A stretch of 64,000 bases of DNA from positions 25,204,101 through 25,268,100 of the forward strand of contig NC_092677.1 in the NCBI RefSeq assembly GCF_964355755.1, given 5' to 3'. Origin of the DNA: Antedon mediterranea (Eukaryota; Echinodermata; Crinoidea; Comatulida; Antedonidae). Within the stretch, counting starts at the first letter, position 1. Each line of letters opens with the position of its first letter. A program made the position numbers and the translations under genes. The notes below the pieces were generated by a model that worked only from the letters and a program-made list of their open reading frames with translations, had not been told where the DNA came from and ran no database searches. This document shows, piece after piece, positions 1 through 14,100 of this stretch.

Positions 1-10
1 TAATTTACAG

Positions 11-1084
11 GTCAGAGGTCGGAACTGTATTTGCATTGGCCTGGTTAATAACATGGTATGGACACGTGTTAAATGATTACAAAAGTATTGTAAGGTTGTA
101 CGACTTTTTCCTAGCATGCCATCCACTAATGCCGGTTTATTTAGCAGCTGCGGTAAGTGATAAACGTGTTATTTCTAGAGTGGATCCATACATTTTCATG
201 TAGGCGTTAGATTAACTATCTTTTGAAATAATGTAAAAATTTTCACCAAAAAATGAGTAAAATTTTTCTCTTATACTGTAATTTTCCTTACATAAAAATC
301 TATTTCCACAAACATTCTTGTTACATAAGTTTTTATTTTATTAATAAACACATTTCCTATATAGATTGTTCTGTACCGAGAAAAGGGCGTGTTACAACAA
401 GATTGTGAGATGGTATACGTACATAGCTACTTGTCAAAAATTCCTCAAGATCTTCCATTTGAACACTTAATCATCAAGGCCGGAGACTTATTTGTGCAAT
501 ATCCACCCTCTGCAATGGCTAAGGAAGCCAAGCTGCATTATAAACAAAGGTATTTATTTTGTTTTTGTCAAATGGATATGTAATTTAAATGCATTAGTAA
601 AGATTCTTTCCCACTGATCCGGGGACAGCAAATCAAATCGAAACGTCAATGTTTCGTTTTCACGCGGCTATGATCATGTCGTGGAGCATTGTTTTTTTGA
701 CAAATATGGAAGGGATAGGCTCAAATATTGTAGGGATGTGACATCATTATGTTCATATAATGGGCACGTCACATAAAGTTTGATATTGTAGACAGAACTT
801 AAGTTCTACTGTACGTACACAATGCTCCAAAGAAAGCAAATATACAAACATATTCTGTTTACAGTACTGCAATATCAAAGCATGGTGATTTTGAGTCCGC
901 TGTCCAGCATCAACGTCCAGATGCCATTCTACAGTTAATGCGAGAACGGAGTAGACGTAACAGCTACCCGTCGCTACGATCTCAATCAAGCCAAGTGGTG
1001 AAGGTCGCAGTATGGGCGCTGTCAACAGCAGTTGGTGTAGCGGCTCTCGCAGTCCTTAATACAGCAGCAGAATTTTGGGTATGA
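11..1084 (+). CDS. TBC1D20: TBC1D20-like Rab GTPase-activating protein, last three coding exons (5' partial)
   Basis: Exons 11-152, 365-549 and 865-1084 join in phase (0, then 2) and end at TGA 1082-1084. Each has canonical splice signals (acag before 11, gtaagt after 152, tatag before 365, acag before 865). The translation contains WLITWYGHVL, LYDFFLACHPLMPVYLAA, SKIPQDLPFEHLI and AGDLFVQYPPS, which I recognise as the C-terminal part of the TBC domain of TBC1D20. The final exon encodes an Arg/Ser-rich linker and a hydrophobic tail anchor (VVKVAVWALSTAVGVAALAV) close to the C-terminus. TBC1D20 is an ER-membrane GAP for Rab1 and Rab18 that acts in ER-Golgi traffic and lipid-droplet and autophagosome biology. 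The catalytic Arg and Gln fingers lie upstream of this window. A candidate poly(A) signal AATAAA is near 1198. The last intron carries a MITE (about 689-804). Confidence 0.95.
689..804 (-). mobile_element. MITE, CTCTGTCTACA family, copy 1
   Basis: About 115 bp in the last intron of the TBC1D20-like gene. The right end reads as the reverse complement of the family terminus (aagctctgtctacactatcaaacttt), slightly diverged. The interior carries the family's tatttgagc and tgatgtcacat motifs. Related copies lie at about 55267-55393, 57652-57861 and 58350-58526, and a lone terminus lies at 30420-30438. No coding capacity. Confidence 0.7.
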
Positions 1085-1263
1085 CACAAATAGTTATTCT
1101 GTATTGAAGTGTAAAAAAAACGCCCTGCATTTTAAAATTAAGCACCAAGAATTTTAGATATAATATTTGATTAAATGTGCAAAATTTAAAATTGTAAATA
1201 AAAAAATCATGAAAATTAAATGGTCAGATAAAGATCAGTAATTACTGGAATGCATGAGCAATA

Positions 1264-1390
1264 TTGAGTGAGTTAGTGGCCGAGCGGTCAAGACGGTGGA
1301 ACCGTAATCCATAACTAGAACATCGGCAAGGGTTCAGGGTTCACTAGCTCCATGGTTCTGGTGCTGTTGTTTTATGTCTGTTTAAGCGTG
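1264..1390 (+). mobile_element. tRNA-derived SINE, head region
   Basis: The segment has an internal Pol III A-box (tggccgagcggt at 1277-1288) and a degenerate B-box (ggttcagggttc, from about 1331). This is a Leu/Ser-type tRNA-derived promoter head. The same head with a diagnostic following segment (accgtaa..., catcggcaaggg) occurs at about 41810-42075 and 46556-46755 (both minus) and at 63435-63625 (plus). Absence of tRNA cloverleaf completion and the repeated occurrence make it a SINE and not a tRNA gene. Confidence 0.75.
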
Positions 1391-2263
1391 GTTTCCACTA
1401 GGACTCAACGCGACATATTGACGCAAAGTACTGTATTGCGCAATCACAAGTGGTAACCGCGGGCGCAACAATGCTGCGAACATGGCAGGTTTCATTTCAC
1501 GCAGACACAATTATGGGAAGGGCATTTTCTTATGTTGCGTAGGTTGCGTCGCTAGTAGCAACCAAGCATTAGGATCACGTCACAATTATATTACTACAGT
1601 TACTGCAGTATCTACATTTATTTACTGCAATAATAATAATAAATAATAATAATTTTGACATGATTCCTTGGTGTTTAATATTAATTTGATTGAGAAATAG
1701 AATAGTAAAATATTTTTTAATTTCTCTATTAATTTAAACTCATTTCATTGCTCAGGAAATTATATGTGTAATGAATTATGATAATTTATTTTATGTATTT
1801 GTTTATAATTTGTATATCATTTTTGTAATAATGTATATTTATTAATTTCTCTGTGGTTTATATTATAAATATGCCTGTTTATATATACAGTATAATTATA
1901 TAGAATAATTATGTAAATGTTAAATATAATATGTAAGGAAATATAGTTATATAGGAGTGTTGACATTTTATTTAAAAACAGTAGCATGGAAAAAGAGGGA
2001 TCTTTCGCATGTGGACTTAAACATTATATGTCACTCATTTGCATAATAGCGTGGTTCAATTTAAATTTCTAAATGAACACTCGCGTCCTATATAATAATA
2101 ATACTATGATACTATAGGCCCTAAAAGCTTGATTAAATAGACAATTAAAAAATCGACACTTCACAGTTTGGAAATGGAAATCCATTTTACTACATTTCCA
2201 GAAATCATAAACCATTCTCCACCATGATTCTGGTAGAATTTTCCGTTTTTTCCCCAAAAATGA
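1390..2263. other. AT-rich intergenic spacer
   Basis: No supportable gene. From about 1395 to 1560 there are GACGCAA-like and TTGCG-containing segments that resemble the GACGCAAC MITEs further right (33136, 61505, 61982), too diverged to delimit. The rest is AT-rich with short ATA/TAA runs (for example 1629-1650). Confidence 0.5.
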
Positions 2264-3180
2264 CTAATTTCGACCTATTTACTCTTTGTCAAAAGTGGTT
2301 ACTATAGCACAATAGGCATGCGCAGAACCCATTATTCGACTATGCGCATGTTTATTATGCTATAGTAACTATTTATATCAAAAAATAAAAGGGTCGAAAA
2401 TGGGCCATTTTCTCGAAAATTTTCCTGTACTATAGTACAGGGATTTTTTCCAAATATGGCAAATTTTCGACCTTTTTATTTTTGGATAAAACTGGTTACT
2501 ATAGCACAATATACATGCGCAGAACACATTATTCGACTCTGCGCATGTTTATTATGCTATAGTAACCATTTATGTCAAAAGTGGTTACTATAGCACAATA
2601 GGCATACGCAGAACCCATTATTTGACTATGCGCATGTTTATTATGCTATAGTAACCATTTATATCAAAAAATAAAAGAGTCGAAAATGGGCCATTTTCTC
2701 GAAAATTTCCCTGTACTATAGTACAGGGATTTTTTTTCCAAAAAATGGCAAATTTTCGACCTTTTTATTTTTGGATAAAACTGGTTACTATAGCACAATT
2801 GACATGCGCAGAACCCATTATTCGACTCTGCACATGTTTATTATGCTATAGTAACCCTTTATGTCAAAAGTGGTTACTATAGCACAATAGGCATGCGCAG
2901 AACCCATTATTCGACTATGCGCATGTTTATGCTATAGTAACCATTTATATCAGAAAATAAAAGGGTCGAAAAAGGGCCATTTTTCGACAATTTCCCTGTA
3001 CTATAGTACACAGATTTTTTATAAAAATTTCAAATTTTCGACCTTTATATTTTTCGATAAAACTGGTTACTATAGCACAATTGAAATGCGCAGAACCCAT
3101 TATTCGACTCTGCGCATGTATATTATGCTATAGTAACCATTTATGTCAAAAAATAAAAGGGTCGAAAATTGGCAATTTTC
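2264..3180. repeat. Left cluster of hairpin repeats (CTATAGTA palindromes)
   Basis: An irregular array of two palindromic modules. Module 1 has 13-bp perfect arms ggttactatagca / tgctatagtaacc, about 75 bp apart, enclosing a second inverted pair around atgcgca / tgcgcat. Module 2 is the palindrome ctgtactatagtacag flanked by tttcgacctttttattttt and its complement. Units recur from about 2297 and every 90-200 bp to 3140. The same modules are clustered at about 27335-28690 on the other side of the satellite. No protein is encoded; short ORFs here are translations of the repeat. Confidence 0.85.
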
Positions 3181-3750
3181 GAAAATTTTCCTATTTTTAA
3201 ACAAGGCCAACAGCCATAAGTCGCGTGCTCTCAGAAAAAAAAAAAACTTTCAAAAAGTAATGAAAAGCGATAAAACGCATAGTGATACCGGACCGACAGA
3301 CAGACAGACCAACCGATATATACTATAAAAATGTATTTCTTATTTTATTTAAACAATCATGAGTATCCTATCCTTAATTGCAAACACAAAAAACGATCTA
3401 TAAAGATATAAGCAGTGAGTTAGGCAGATCATAAGTCAGCTCTCCTTAATTGCCTAAGTCACAGCTGACTTAGGCAGAAACACACAAAAATATAGTATAT
3501 TGATATAAGCAGTGAGTTAGGCAGATCATAAGTCAGCTCTCCTTAATTGCCTAAGTCACACAACTGACTTGGGCAGAAACACAAAAAATATAGTATATTG
3601 ATATAAGCAGTGAGTTAGGCAGAAAAACAAAACAACAATTATGACTTAGACACTTTTGATATGAGGCTGTCGATATCATCTATATACAAAAAATGCTACC
3701 TTTAAATAACAAAATTTAATAGCATCAGCTCTTCACATTAAAATTAACAC

Positions 3751-5100
3751 TGATGGTTTTAGAATAGGAAAGTAGCAATAAAAGCGAAAGAATTTGTAAC
3801 AAATGGGTTAAAAAATATACTATAAAAATGCATTTCTTATTTTATTTTAAAAATCATGAGTCTCCTCTCCTTAATTGCCTAAGTCACACTGCTGACTTAG
3901 GCAGAAACACAAAAAAAACGATCTGAGCATGTGCAAATGTATATAAAAGCACTCAGATAATGTACAGAGGACAGTATAATGATATAAGCAGTGAGTTAGG
4001 CAGATCATAAATCAGATCTCCTTAATTGCCTAAGTCACACAGCTGACTTAGGCAGAAACACACAAAAATATAGTATATTGATATAAGCAGTGAGTTAGGC
4101 AGAAAAACAAAAAACAAATTATGACTAAGACACTTTTGTTATGAGGCTGTCGATATCATCTATATACAAAAAATGCTACCTTTAAGTAACAAAATTTACA
4201 AGCATCAGCTCTTCAGATTAAAATTAACACTGATGATTTTAGAAAAGGAAAATAGCAATAAAAGAGAAAGAATTAAAAAATCATGAGTCTCCTCTTCTTA
4301 ATTGCCTAAGTCACACAGCTGACTTAGGCAGAAACACAAAAAACGATCTGAGTATGTGCAAATGTATATAAAAGCACTCAGATAATGTACAGAGGGCAGT
4401 ATAATGATATAAGCAGTGAGTTAGGCAGATCATAAGTCAGCTCTCCTTAATTGCCTAAGTCACACTGCTGACTTAGGCAGAAACACAAAAAAATGTAGTA
4501 TATTGATATAAGCAGTGAGTTAGGCAGAAAAACAAAACAAAAATCATGACTTAGACACTTTTGTCATGAGGCTGTCGATATCATCTATATTCAAAAAATG
4601 CTACCTTTAAGTAACAAAATTTAATAGCATCAGCTCTTCAGATTAAAATTAACACTGATGATTTTAGAAAAGGAAAGTAGCAATAAAAGAGAAAGAATTT
4701 GTAACAAATGGGTTAAAAAATATACTATAAAAATGTATTTCTTATTTTATTTTAAAAATCATGAGTCTCCTCTCCTTAATTGCCTAAGTCACACAGCTGA
4801 CTTAGGCAGAAACACAAAAAACGATCTGAGTATGTGCAAATGTATATAAAAGCACTCAGATAATGTACAGAGGGCAGTATAATGATATGAGCAGTGAGTT
4901 AGGCAGATCATAAGTCATCTCTCCTTAATTGCCTACGTCACACTGCTGACTTAGGCAGAAACACAAAAAATGTAGTATATTGATATAAGCAGTAGTGAGT
5001 TAGGCAGAAAAACAAAACAAAAATTATGACTTAGACACTTTTGTTATGAGGCTGTCGATATCATCTATATACAAAAAATGCTACCTTTAAGTAACAAAAT
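3751..5100. repeat. Left copy of a block shared by both array ends
   Basis: This block matches 24931-26280 at a constant offset of about 21,179 bp. Both copies carry private variants: gcctacgtca (4931 and 26110), gcagtagtgagtt (about 4988 and 26167), and gatatgagcag preceding cataagtcatctc. A third, more diverged relative lies around 17039-17300. Confidence 0.8.
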
Positions 5101-7929
5101 TTACTAGCATCAGCTCTTCAGATTAAAATTAACACTGATGATTTTAGAAAAGGAAAATAGCAATAAAAGAGAAAGAATTAAAAAATCATGAGTCTCCTTT
5201 TCTTAATTGCCTAAGTCACACAGCTGACTTAGGCAGAAACACAAAAAACGATCTGAGTATGTGCAAATGTATATAAAAGCACTCAGATAATGTACAGAGG
5301 GCAGTATAATGATATAAGCAGTGAGTTAGGCAGATCATAAGTCAGCTCTCCTTAATTGCCTAAGTCACACTGCTGACTTAGGCAGAAACACAAAAAATGT
5401 AGTATATTGATATAAGCAGTGAGTTAGGCAGAAAAACAAAACAAAAATTATGACTTAAACACTTTTGTTATGAGGCTGTCGATATCATCTATATACAAAA
5501 AAATGCTACCTTTAAGTAACAAAATTTAATAGCATCAGCACTTCAGATTAAAATTAACACTGATGGTTTTAGAATAGGAAAGTAGCAATAAAAGCGAAAG
5601 AATTTGTAACAAATGGGTTAAAAAATATACTATAAAAATCTATTTCTTATTTTATTTTAAAAATCATGAGTCTCCTCTCCTTAATTGCCTAAGTCACACT
5701 GCTGACTTAGGCAGAAACACAAAAAAACGATCTGAGCATGTGCAAATGTACTCTATATAAAAGCACTCAGATAATGTACAGAGGACAGTATAATGATATA
5801 AGCAGTGAGTTAGGAAGATCATAAGTCAGCTCTCCTTAATTGCCTAAATCACACTGCTGACTTGGGCAGAAACACAAAAAATGTAGTATATTGATATAAG
5901 CAGTGAGTTAGGCAGAAAAACAAAACAAAAATTATGACTTAGACACTTTTGTTATGAGGCTGTCGATATCATCTATATACAAAAAATGCTACCTTTAAGT
6001 AACAAAATTCAATAGCATAAGCTCTTCAGATTAAAATTAACACTGATGGTTTTAGAATAGGAAAGTAGCAATAAAAGCGAAAGAATTTGTAACAAATGGG
6101 TTAAAAAATATACTATAAAAATGTATTTCTTATTTTATTTTAAAAATCATGAGTCTCCTCTCCTTAATTGCCTAAGTCACACTGCTGACTTAGGCAGAAA
6201 CACAAAAAAACGATCTGAGCATGTGCAAATGTACTCTATATAAAAGCACTCAGATAATGTACAGAGGACAGTATAATGATATAAGCAGTGAGTTAGGAAG
6301 ATCATAAGTCAGCTCTCCTTAATTGCCTAAGTCACACAGCTGACTTAGGCAGAAACACACAAAAATATAGTATATTGATATACTGTAAGCAGTGAGTTAG
6401 GCAGAAAAACAAAAAACAAATTATGACTTAGACACTTTTGTTATTCGGCTGTCGATATCATCTATATACAAAAAATGCTACCTTTAAGTAACAAAATTTA
6501 CTAGCATCAGCTCTTCAGATTAAAATTAACACTGATGATTTTAGAAAAGGAAAATAGTAATAAAAGAGAAAGAATTAAAAAATCATGAGTCTCCTTTTCT
6601 TAATTGCCTAAGTCACACAGCTGACTTAGGCAGAAACACAAAAAACGATCTGAGTATGTGAAAATGTATATAAAAGCACTCATATAATGTACAGAGGGCA
6701 GTATAATGATATAAGCAGTGAGTTAGGCAGATCATAAGTCAGCTCTCCTTAATTGCCTAAGTCACACTGCTGACTTAGGCAGAAACACAAAAAATGTAGT
6801 ATATTGATATAAGCAGTGAGTTAGGCAGAAAAACAAAACAAAAATTATGACTTAAACACTTTTGTTATGAGGCTGTCGATATCATCTATATACAAAAAAA
6901 TGCTACCTTTAAGTAACAAAATTTAATAGCATCAGCACTTCAGATTAAAATTAACACTGATGGTTTTAGAATAGGAAAGTAGCAATAAAAGCGAAAGAAT
7001 TTGTAACAAATGGGTTAAAAAATATACTATAAAAATCTATTTCTTATTTTATTTTAAAAATCATGAGTCTCCTCTCCTTAATTGCCTAAGTCACACTGCT
7101 GACTTAGGCAGAAACACAAAAAAACGATCTGAGCATGTGCAAATGTACTCTATATAAAAGCACTCAGATAATGTACAGAGGACAGTATAATGATATAAGC
7201 AGTGAGTTAGGAAGATCATAAGTCAGCTCTCCTTAATTGCCTAAATCACACTGCTGACTTGGGCAGAAACACAAAAAATGTAGTATATTGATATAAGCAG
7301 TGAGTTAGGCAGAAAAACAAAACAAAAATTATGACTTAGACACTTTTGTTATGAGGCTGTCGATATCATCTATATACAAAAAATGCTACCTTTAAGTAAC
7401 AAAATTCAATAGCATAAGCTCTTCAGATTAAAATTAACACTGATGGTTTTAGAATAGGAAAGTAGCAATAAAAGCGAAAGAATTTGTAACAAATGGGTTA
7501 AAAAATATACTATAAAAATGTATTTCTTATTTTATTTTAAAAATCATGAGTCTCCTCTCCTTAATTGCCTAAGTCACACTGCTGACTTAGGCAGAAACAC
7601 AAAAAAACGATCTGAGCATGTGCAAATGTACTCTATATAAAAGCACTCAGATAATGTACAGAGGACAGTATAATGATATAAGCAGTGAGTTAGGAAGATC
7701 ATAAGTCAGCTCTCCTTAATTGCCTAAGTCACACAGCTGACTTAGGCAGAAACACACAAAAATATAGTATATTGATATACTGTAAGCAGTGAGTTAGGCA
7801 GAAAAACAAAAAACAAATTATGACTTAGACACTTTTGTTATTAGGCTGTCGATATCATCTATATACAAAAAATGCTACCTTTAAGTAACAAAATTTACTA
7901 GCATCAGCTCTTCAGATTAAAATTAACAC

Positions 7930-8190
7930 TGATGATTTTAGAAAAGGAAAATAGTAATAAAAGAGAAAGAATTAAAAAATCATGAGTCTCCTTTTCTTAA
8001 TTGCCTAAGTCACACAGCTGACTTAGGCAGAAACACAAAAAACGATCTGAGTATGTGAAAATGTATATAAAAGCACTCAGATAATGTACAGAGGGCAGTA
8101 TAATGATATAAGCAGTGAGTTAGGCAGATCATAAGTCAGCTCTCCTTAATTGCCTAAGTCACACTGCTGACTTAACACTGATGGTTTTAG
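7930..8190. repeat. Deletion-junction monomer, first of five
   Basis: Here the motif gctgactta runs directly into acactgatgg, giving a 249-bp monomer that lacks about 176 bp of the short form. The same junction occurs at 8166, 12091, 16124, 22702 and 24918. The shared tta at the junction fits a small microhomology deletion later copied by array turnover. Confidence 0.8.
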
Positions 8191-11100
8191 AATAGGAAAG
8201 TAGCAATAAAAGCGAAAGAATTTGTAACAAATGGGTTAAAAAATATACTATAAAAATCTATTTCTTATTTTATTTTAAAAATCATGAGTCTCCTCTCCTT
8301 AATTGCCTAAGTCACACTGCTGACTTAGGCAGAAACACAAAAAAACGATCTGAGCATGTGCAAATGTATATAAAAGCACTCAGATAATGTACAGAGGACA
8401 GTATAATGATATAAGCAGTGAGTTAGGCAGATCATAAATCAGATCTCCTTAATTGCCTAAGTCACACAGCTGACTTAGGCAGAAACACACACAAATATAG
8501 TATATTGATATAAGCAGTGAGTTAGGCAGAAAAACAAAAAACAAATTATGACTAAGACACTTTTGTTATGAGGCTGTCGATATCATCTATATACAAAAAA
8601 TGCTACCTTTAAGTAACAAAATTTACAAGCATCAGCTCTTCAGATTAAAATTAACACTGATGATTTTAGAAAAGGAAAATAGCAATAAAAGAGAAAGAAT
8701 TAAAAAATCATGAGTCTCCTCTTCTTAATTGCCTAAGTCACACAGCTGACTTAGGCAGAAACACAAAAAACGATCTGAGTATGTGCAAATGTATATAAAA
8801 GCACTCCGATAATGTACAGAGGGCAGTATAATGATATAAGCAGTGAGTTAGGCAGATCATAAGTCAGCTCTCCTTAATTGCCTAAGTCACACTGCTGACT
8901 TAGGCAGAAACACAAAAAATGTAGTATATTGATATAAGCAGTGAGTTAGGCAGAAAAACAAAACAAAAATTATGACTTAGACACTTTTGTTATGAGGCTG
9001 TCGATATCATCTATATACAAAAAATGCTACCTTTAAGTAACAAAATTCAATAGCATCAGCTCTTCAGATTAAAATTAACACTGATGGTTTTAGAATAGGA
9101 AAGTAGCAATAAAAGCGAAAGAATTTGTAACAAATGGGTTAAAAAATATACTATAAAAATGTATTTCTTATTTTATTTTAAAAATCATGAGTCTCCTCTC
9201 CTTAATTGCCCAAGTCACACTGCTGACTTAGGCAGAAACACAAAAAAACGATCTGAGCATGTGCAAATGTACTGTATATAAAAGCACTCAGATAATGTAA
9301 TGATATAAGCGGTGAGTTAGGAAGATCATAAGGTCAGCTCTCCTTAATTGCCTAAGTCACACAGCTGACTTAGGCAGAAACACACAAAAATATAGTTTAT
9401 TGATATACTGTAAGCAGTGAGTTAGGCAGAAAAACAAAAAACAAATTATGACTTAGACACTTTTGTTATGAGGCTGTCGATATCATCTATATACAAAAAA
9501 TGCTACCTTTAAGTACCAAAATTTACTAGCATCAGCTCTTCAGATTAAAATTAACACTGATGATTTTAGAAAAGGAAAATAGCAATAAAAGAGAAAGAAT
9601 TAAAAAATCATGAGTCTCCTTTTCTTAATTGCCTAAGTCACACAGCTGACTTAGGCAGAAACACAAAAAACGATCTGAGTATGTGCAAATGTATATAAAA
9701 GCACTCAGATAATGTACAGAGGGCAGTATAATGATATAAGCAGTGAGTTAGGCAGATCATAAGTCAGCTCTCCTTAATTGCCTAAGTCACACTGCTGACT
9801 TAGGCAGAAACACAAAAAATGTAGTATATTGATATAAGCAGTGAGTTAGGCAGAAAAACAAAACAAAAATTATGACTTAGACACTTTTGTTATGAGGCTG
9901 TCGATATCATCTATATACAAAAAATGCTACCTTTAAGTAACAAAATTCAATAGCATCAGCTCTTCAGATTAAAATTAACACTGATGGTTTTAGAATAAGA
10001 AAGTAGCAATAAAAGCGAAAGAATTTGTAACAAATGGGTTAAAAAATATACTATAAAAATGTATTTCTTATTTTATTTTAAAAATCATGAGTCTCCTCTC
10101 CTTAATTGCCCAAGTCACACTGCTGACTTAGGCAGAAACACAAAAAAACGATCTGAGCATGTGCAAATGTACTGTATATAAAAGCACTCAGATAATGTAA
10201 TGATATAAGCGGTGAGTTAGGAAGATCATAAGGTCAGCTCTCCTTAATTGCCTAAGTCACACAGCTGACTTAGGCAGAAACACACAAAAATATAGTTTAT
10301 TGATATACTGTAAGCAGTGAGTTAGGAAGAAAAACAAAAAACAAATTATGACTTAGACACTTTTGTTATGAGGCTGTCGATATCATTTTTATACAAAAAA
10401 TGCTACCTTTAAGTACCAAAATTTACTAGCATCAGCTCTTCAGATTAAAATTAACACTGATGATTTTAGAAAAGGAAAATAGCAATAAAAGAGAAAGAAT
10501 TAAAAAATCATGAGTCTCCTTTTCTTAATTGCCTAAGTCACACAGCTGACTTAGGCAGAAACACAAAAAACGATCTGAGTATGTGCAAATGTATATAAAA
10601 GCACTCAGATAATGTACAGAGGGCAGTATAATGATATAAGCAGTGAGTTAGGCAGATCATAAGTCAGCTCTCCTTAATTGCCTAAGTCACACTGCTGACT
10701 TAGGCAGAAACAAAAAAAATGTAGTATATTGATAAAAGCAGTGAGTTAGGCAGAAAAACAAAACAAAAATTATGACTTAAACACTTTTGTTATGAGGCTG
10801 TCGATATCATCTATATACAAAAAAATGCTACCTTTAAGTAACAAAATTTAAAAGCATCAGCACTTCAGATTAAAATTAACACTGATGGTTTCAGAATAGG
10901 AAAGTAGCAATAAAAGCGAAAGAATTTGTAACAAATGGGTTAAAAAATATACTATAAAAATCTATTTCTTATTTTATTTTAAAAATCATGAGTCTCCTCT
11001 CCTTAATTGCCTAAGTCACACTGCTGACTTGGGCAGAAACACAAAAAAACGATCTGAGCATGTGCAAATGTACTCTATATAAAAGCACTCAGATAATGTA

Positions 11101-14100
11101 CAGAGGACAGTATAATGATATAAGCAGTGAGTTAGGAAGATCATAAGTCAGCTCTCCTTAATTGCCTAAATCACACTGCTGACTTGGGCAGAAACACAAA
11201 AAATGTAGTATATTGATATAAGCAGTGAGTTAGGCAGAAAAACAAAACAAAAATTATGACTTAGACACTTTTGTTATGAGGCTGTCGATATCATCTATAT
11301 ACAAAAAATGCTACCTTTAAGTAACAAAATTCAATAGCATAAGCTCTTCAGATTAAAATTAACACTGATGGTTTTAGAATAGGAAAGTAGCAATAAAAGC
11401 GAAAGAATTTGTAACAAATGGGTTAAAAAATATACTATAAAAATGTATTTCTTAATTTATTTTAAAAATCATGAGTCTCCTCTCCTTAATTGCCTAAGTC
11501 ACACTGCTGACTTAGGCAGAAACACAAAAAAACGATCTGAGCATGTGCAAATGTACTCTATATAAAAGCACTCAGATAATGTACAGAGGACAGTATAATG
11601 ATATAAGCAGTGAGTTAGGAAGATCATAAGTCAGCTCTCCTTAATTGCCTAAGTCACACAGCTGACTTAGGCAGAAACACACAAAAATATAGTATATTGA
11701 TATACTGTAAGCAGTGAGTTAGGCAGAAAAACAAAAAACAAATTATGACTTAGACACTTTTGTTATTAGGCTGTCGATATCATCTATATACAAAAAATGC
11801 TACCTTTAAGTAACAAAATTTACTAGCATCAGCTCTTCAGATTAAAATAAACACTGATGATTTTAGAAAAGGAAAATAGCAATAAAAGAGAAAGAATTAA
11901 AAAATCATGAGTCTCCTTTTCTTAATTGCCTAAGTCACACAGCTGACTTAGGCAGAAACACAAAAAACGATCTGAGTATGTGAAAATGTATATAAAAGCA
12001 CTCAGATAATTTACAGAGGGCAGTATAATGATATAAGCAGTGAGTTAGGCAGATCATAAGTCAGCTCTCCTTAATTGCCTAAGTCACACTGCTGACTTAA
12101 CACTGATGGTTTTAGAATAGGAAAGTAGCAATAAAAGCGAAAGAATTTGTAACAAATGGGTTAAAAAATATACTATAAAAATCTAATTCTTATTTTATTT
12201 TAAAAATCATGAGTCTCCTCTCCTTAATTGCCTAAGTTACACTGCTGACTTAGGCAGAAACACAAAAAAACGATCTGAGCATGTGCAAATGTACTGTATA
12301 TAAAAGCACTCAGATAATGTAATGATATAAGCAGTGAGTTAGGAAGATCATAAGTCAGCTCTCCTTAATTGCCTAAGTCACACAGCTGACTTAGGCAGAA
12401 ACACACAAAAATATAGTTTATTGATATACTGTAAGCAGTGAGTTAGGCAGAAAAACAAAAAACAAATTATGACTTAGACACTTTTGTTATGAGGCTGTCG
12501 ATATCATCTATATACAAAAAATGCTACCTTTAAGTAACAAAATTTACTAGCATCAGCTCTTCAGAATAAAATTAACACTGATGATTTTAGAAAAGGAAAA
12601 TAGCAATAAAAGAGAAAGAATTAAAAAATCATGAGTCTCCTTTTCTTAATTGCCTAAGTCACACAGCTGACTTAGGCAGAAACACAAAAAACGATCTGAG
12701 TATGTGCAAATGTATATAAAAGCACTCAGATAATGTACAGAGGGCAGTATAATGATATAAGCAGTGAGTTAGGCAGATCATAAGTCAGCTCTCCTTAATT
12801 GCCTAAGTCACACTGCTGACTTAGGCAGAAACACAAAAAATGTAGTATATTGATATAAGCAGTGAGTTAGGCAGAAAAACAAAACAAAAATTATGACTTA
12901 AACACTTTTGTTATGAGGCTGTCGATATCATCTATATACAAAAAAATGCTACCTTTAAGTAACAAAATTTAATAGCATCAGCACTTCAGATTAAAATTAA
13001 CACTGATGGTTTTAGAATAGGAAAGTAGCAATAAAAGCGAAAGAATTTGTAACAAATGGGTTAAAAAATATACTATAAAAATCTATTTCTTATTTTATTT
13101 TAAAAATCATGAGTCTCCTCTCCTTAATTGCCTAAGTCACACTGCTGACTTAGGCAGAAACACGAAAAAACGATCTGAGCATGTGCAAATGTACTGTATA
13201 TAAAAGCACTAAGATAATGTAATGATATAAGCAGTGAGTTAGGAAGATCATAAGTCAGCTCTCCTTAATTGCTAAAGTCACACAGCTGACTTAGGCAGAA
13301 ACACAAAAAACGATCTGAGTATGTGCAAATGTATATAAAAGCACTCAGATAATGTACAGAGGGCAGTATAATGATATAAGCAGTGAGTTAGGCAGATCAT
13401 AAGTCAGCTCTCCTTAATTGCCTAAGTCACACAGCTGACTTAGGCAGAAACACACAAAAATATAGTATATTGATATACTGTAAGCAGTGAGTTAGGCAGA
13501 AAAAAAAAAAAAAAAACAAATTATGACTTAGACATTTTTGTTATGAGGCTGTCGATATCATCTATATACAAAAAATGCTACCTTTAAGTAACAAAATTTA
13601 CTAGCATCAGCTCTTCAGACTAAAATTAACACTGATGATTTTAGAAAAGGAAAATAGCAATAAAAGAGAAAGAATTAAAAAATCATGAGTCTCCTTTTCT
13701 TAATTGCTAAAGTCACACAGCTGATTTAGGCAGAAACACAAAAAACGATCTGAGTATGTGCAAATGTATATAAAAGCACTCAGATAATGTACAGAGGGCA
13801 GTATAATGATATAAGCAGTGAGTTAGGCAGATCATAAGTCAGCTCTCCTTAATTGCCTAAGTCACACTGCTGACTTAGGCAGAAACACAAAAAATGTAGT
13901 ATATTGATATAAGCAGTGAGTTAGGCAGAAAAACAAAACAAAAATTATGACTTAGACACTTTTGTTATGAGGCTGTCGATATCATCTATATACAAAAAAT
14001 GTTACCTTTAAGTAACAAAATTTAATAGCATCAGCTCTTCAGATTAAAATTAACACTGATGGTTTTAGAATAGGAAAGTAGCAATAAAAGCGAAAGAATT

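Noticed and set aside
1264-1340. tRNA gene
   Set aside because: A- and B-box-like motifs are present, but the cloverleaf does not complete and the segment recurs with a common body, so it is a SINE.
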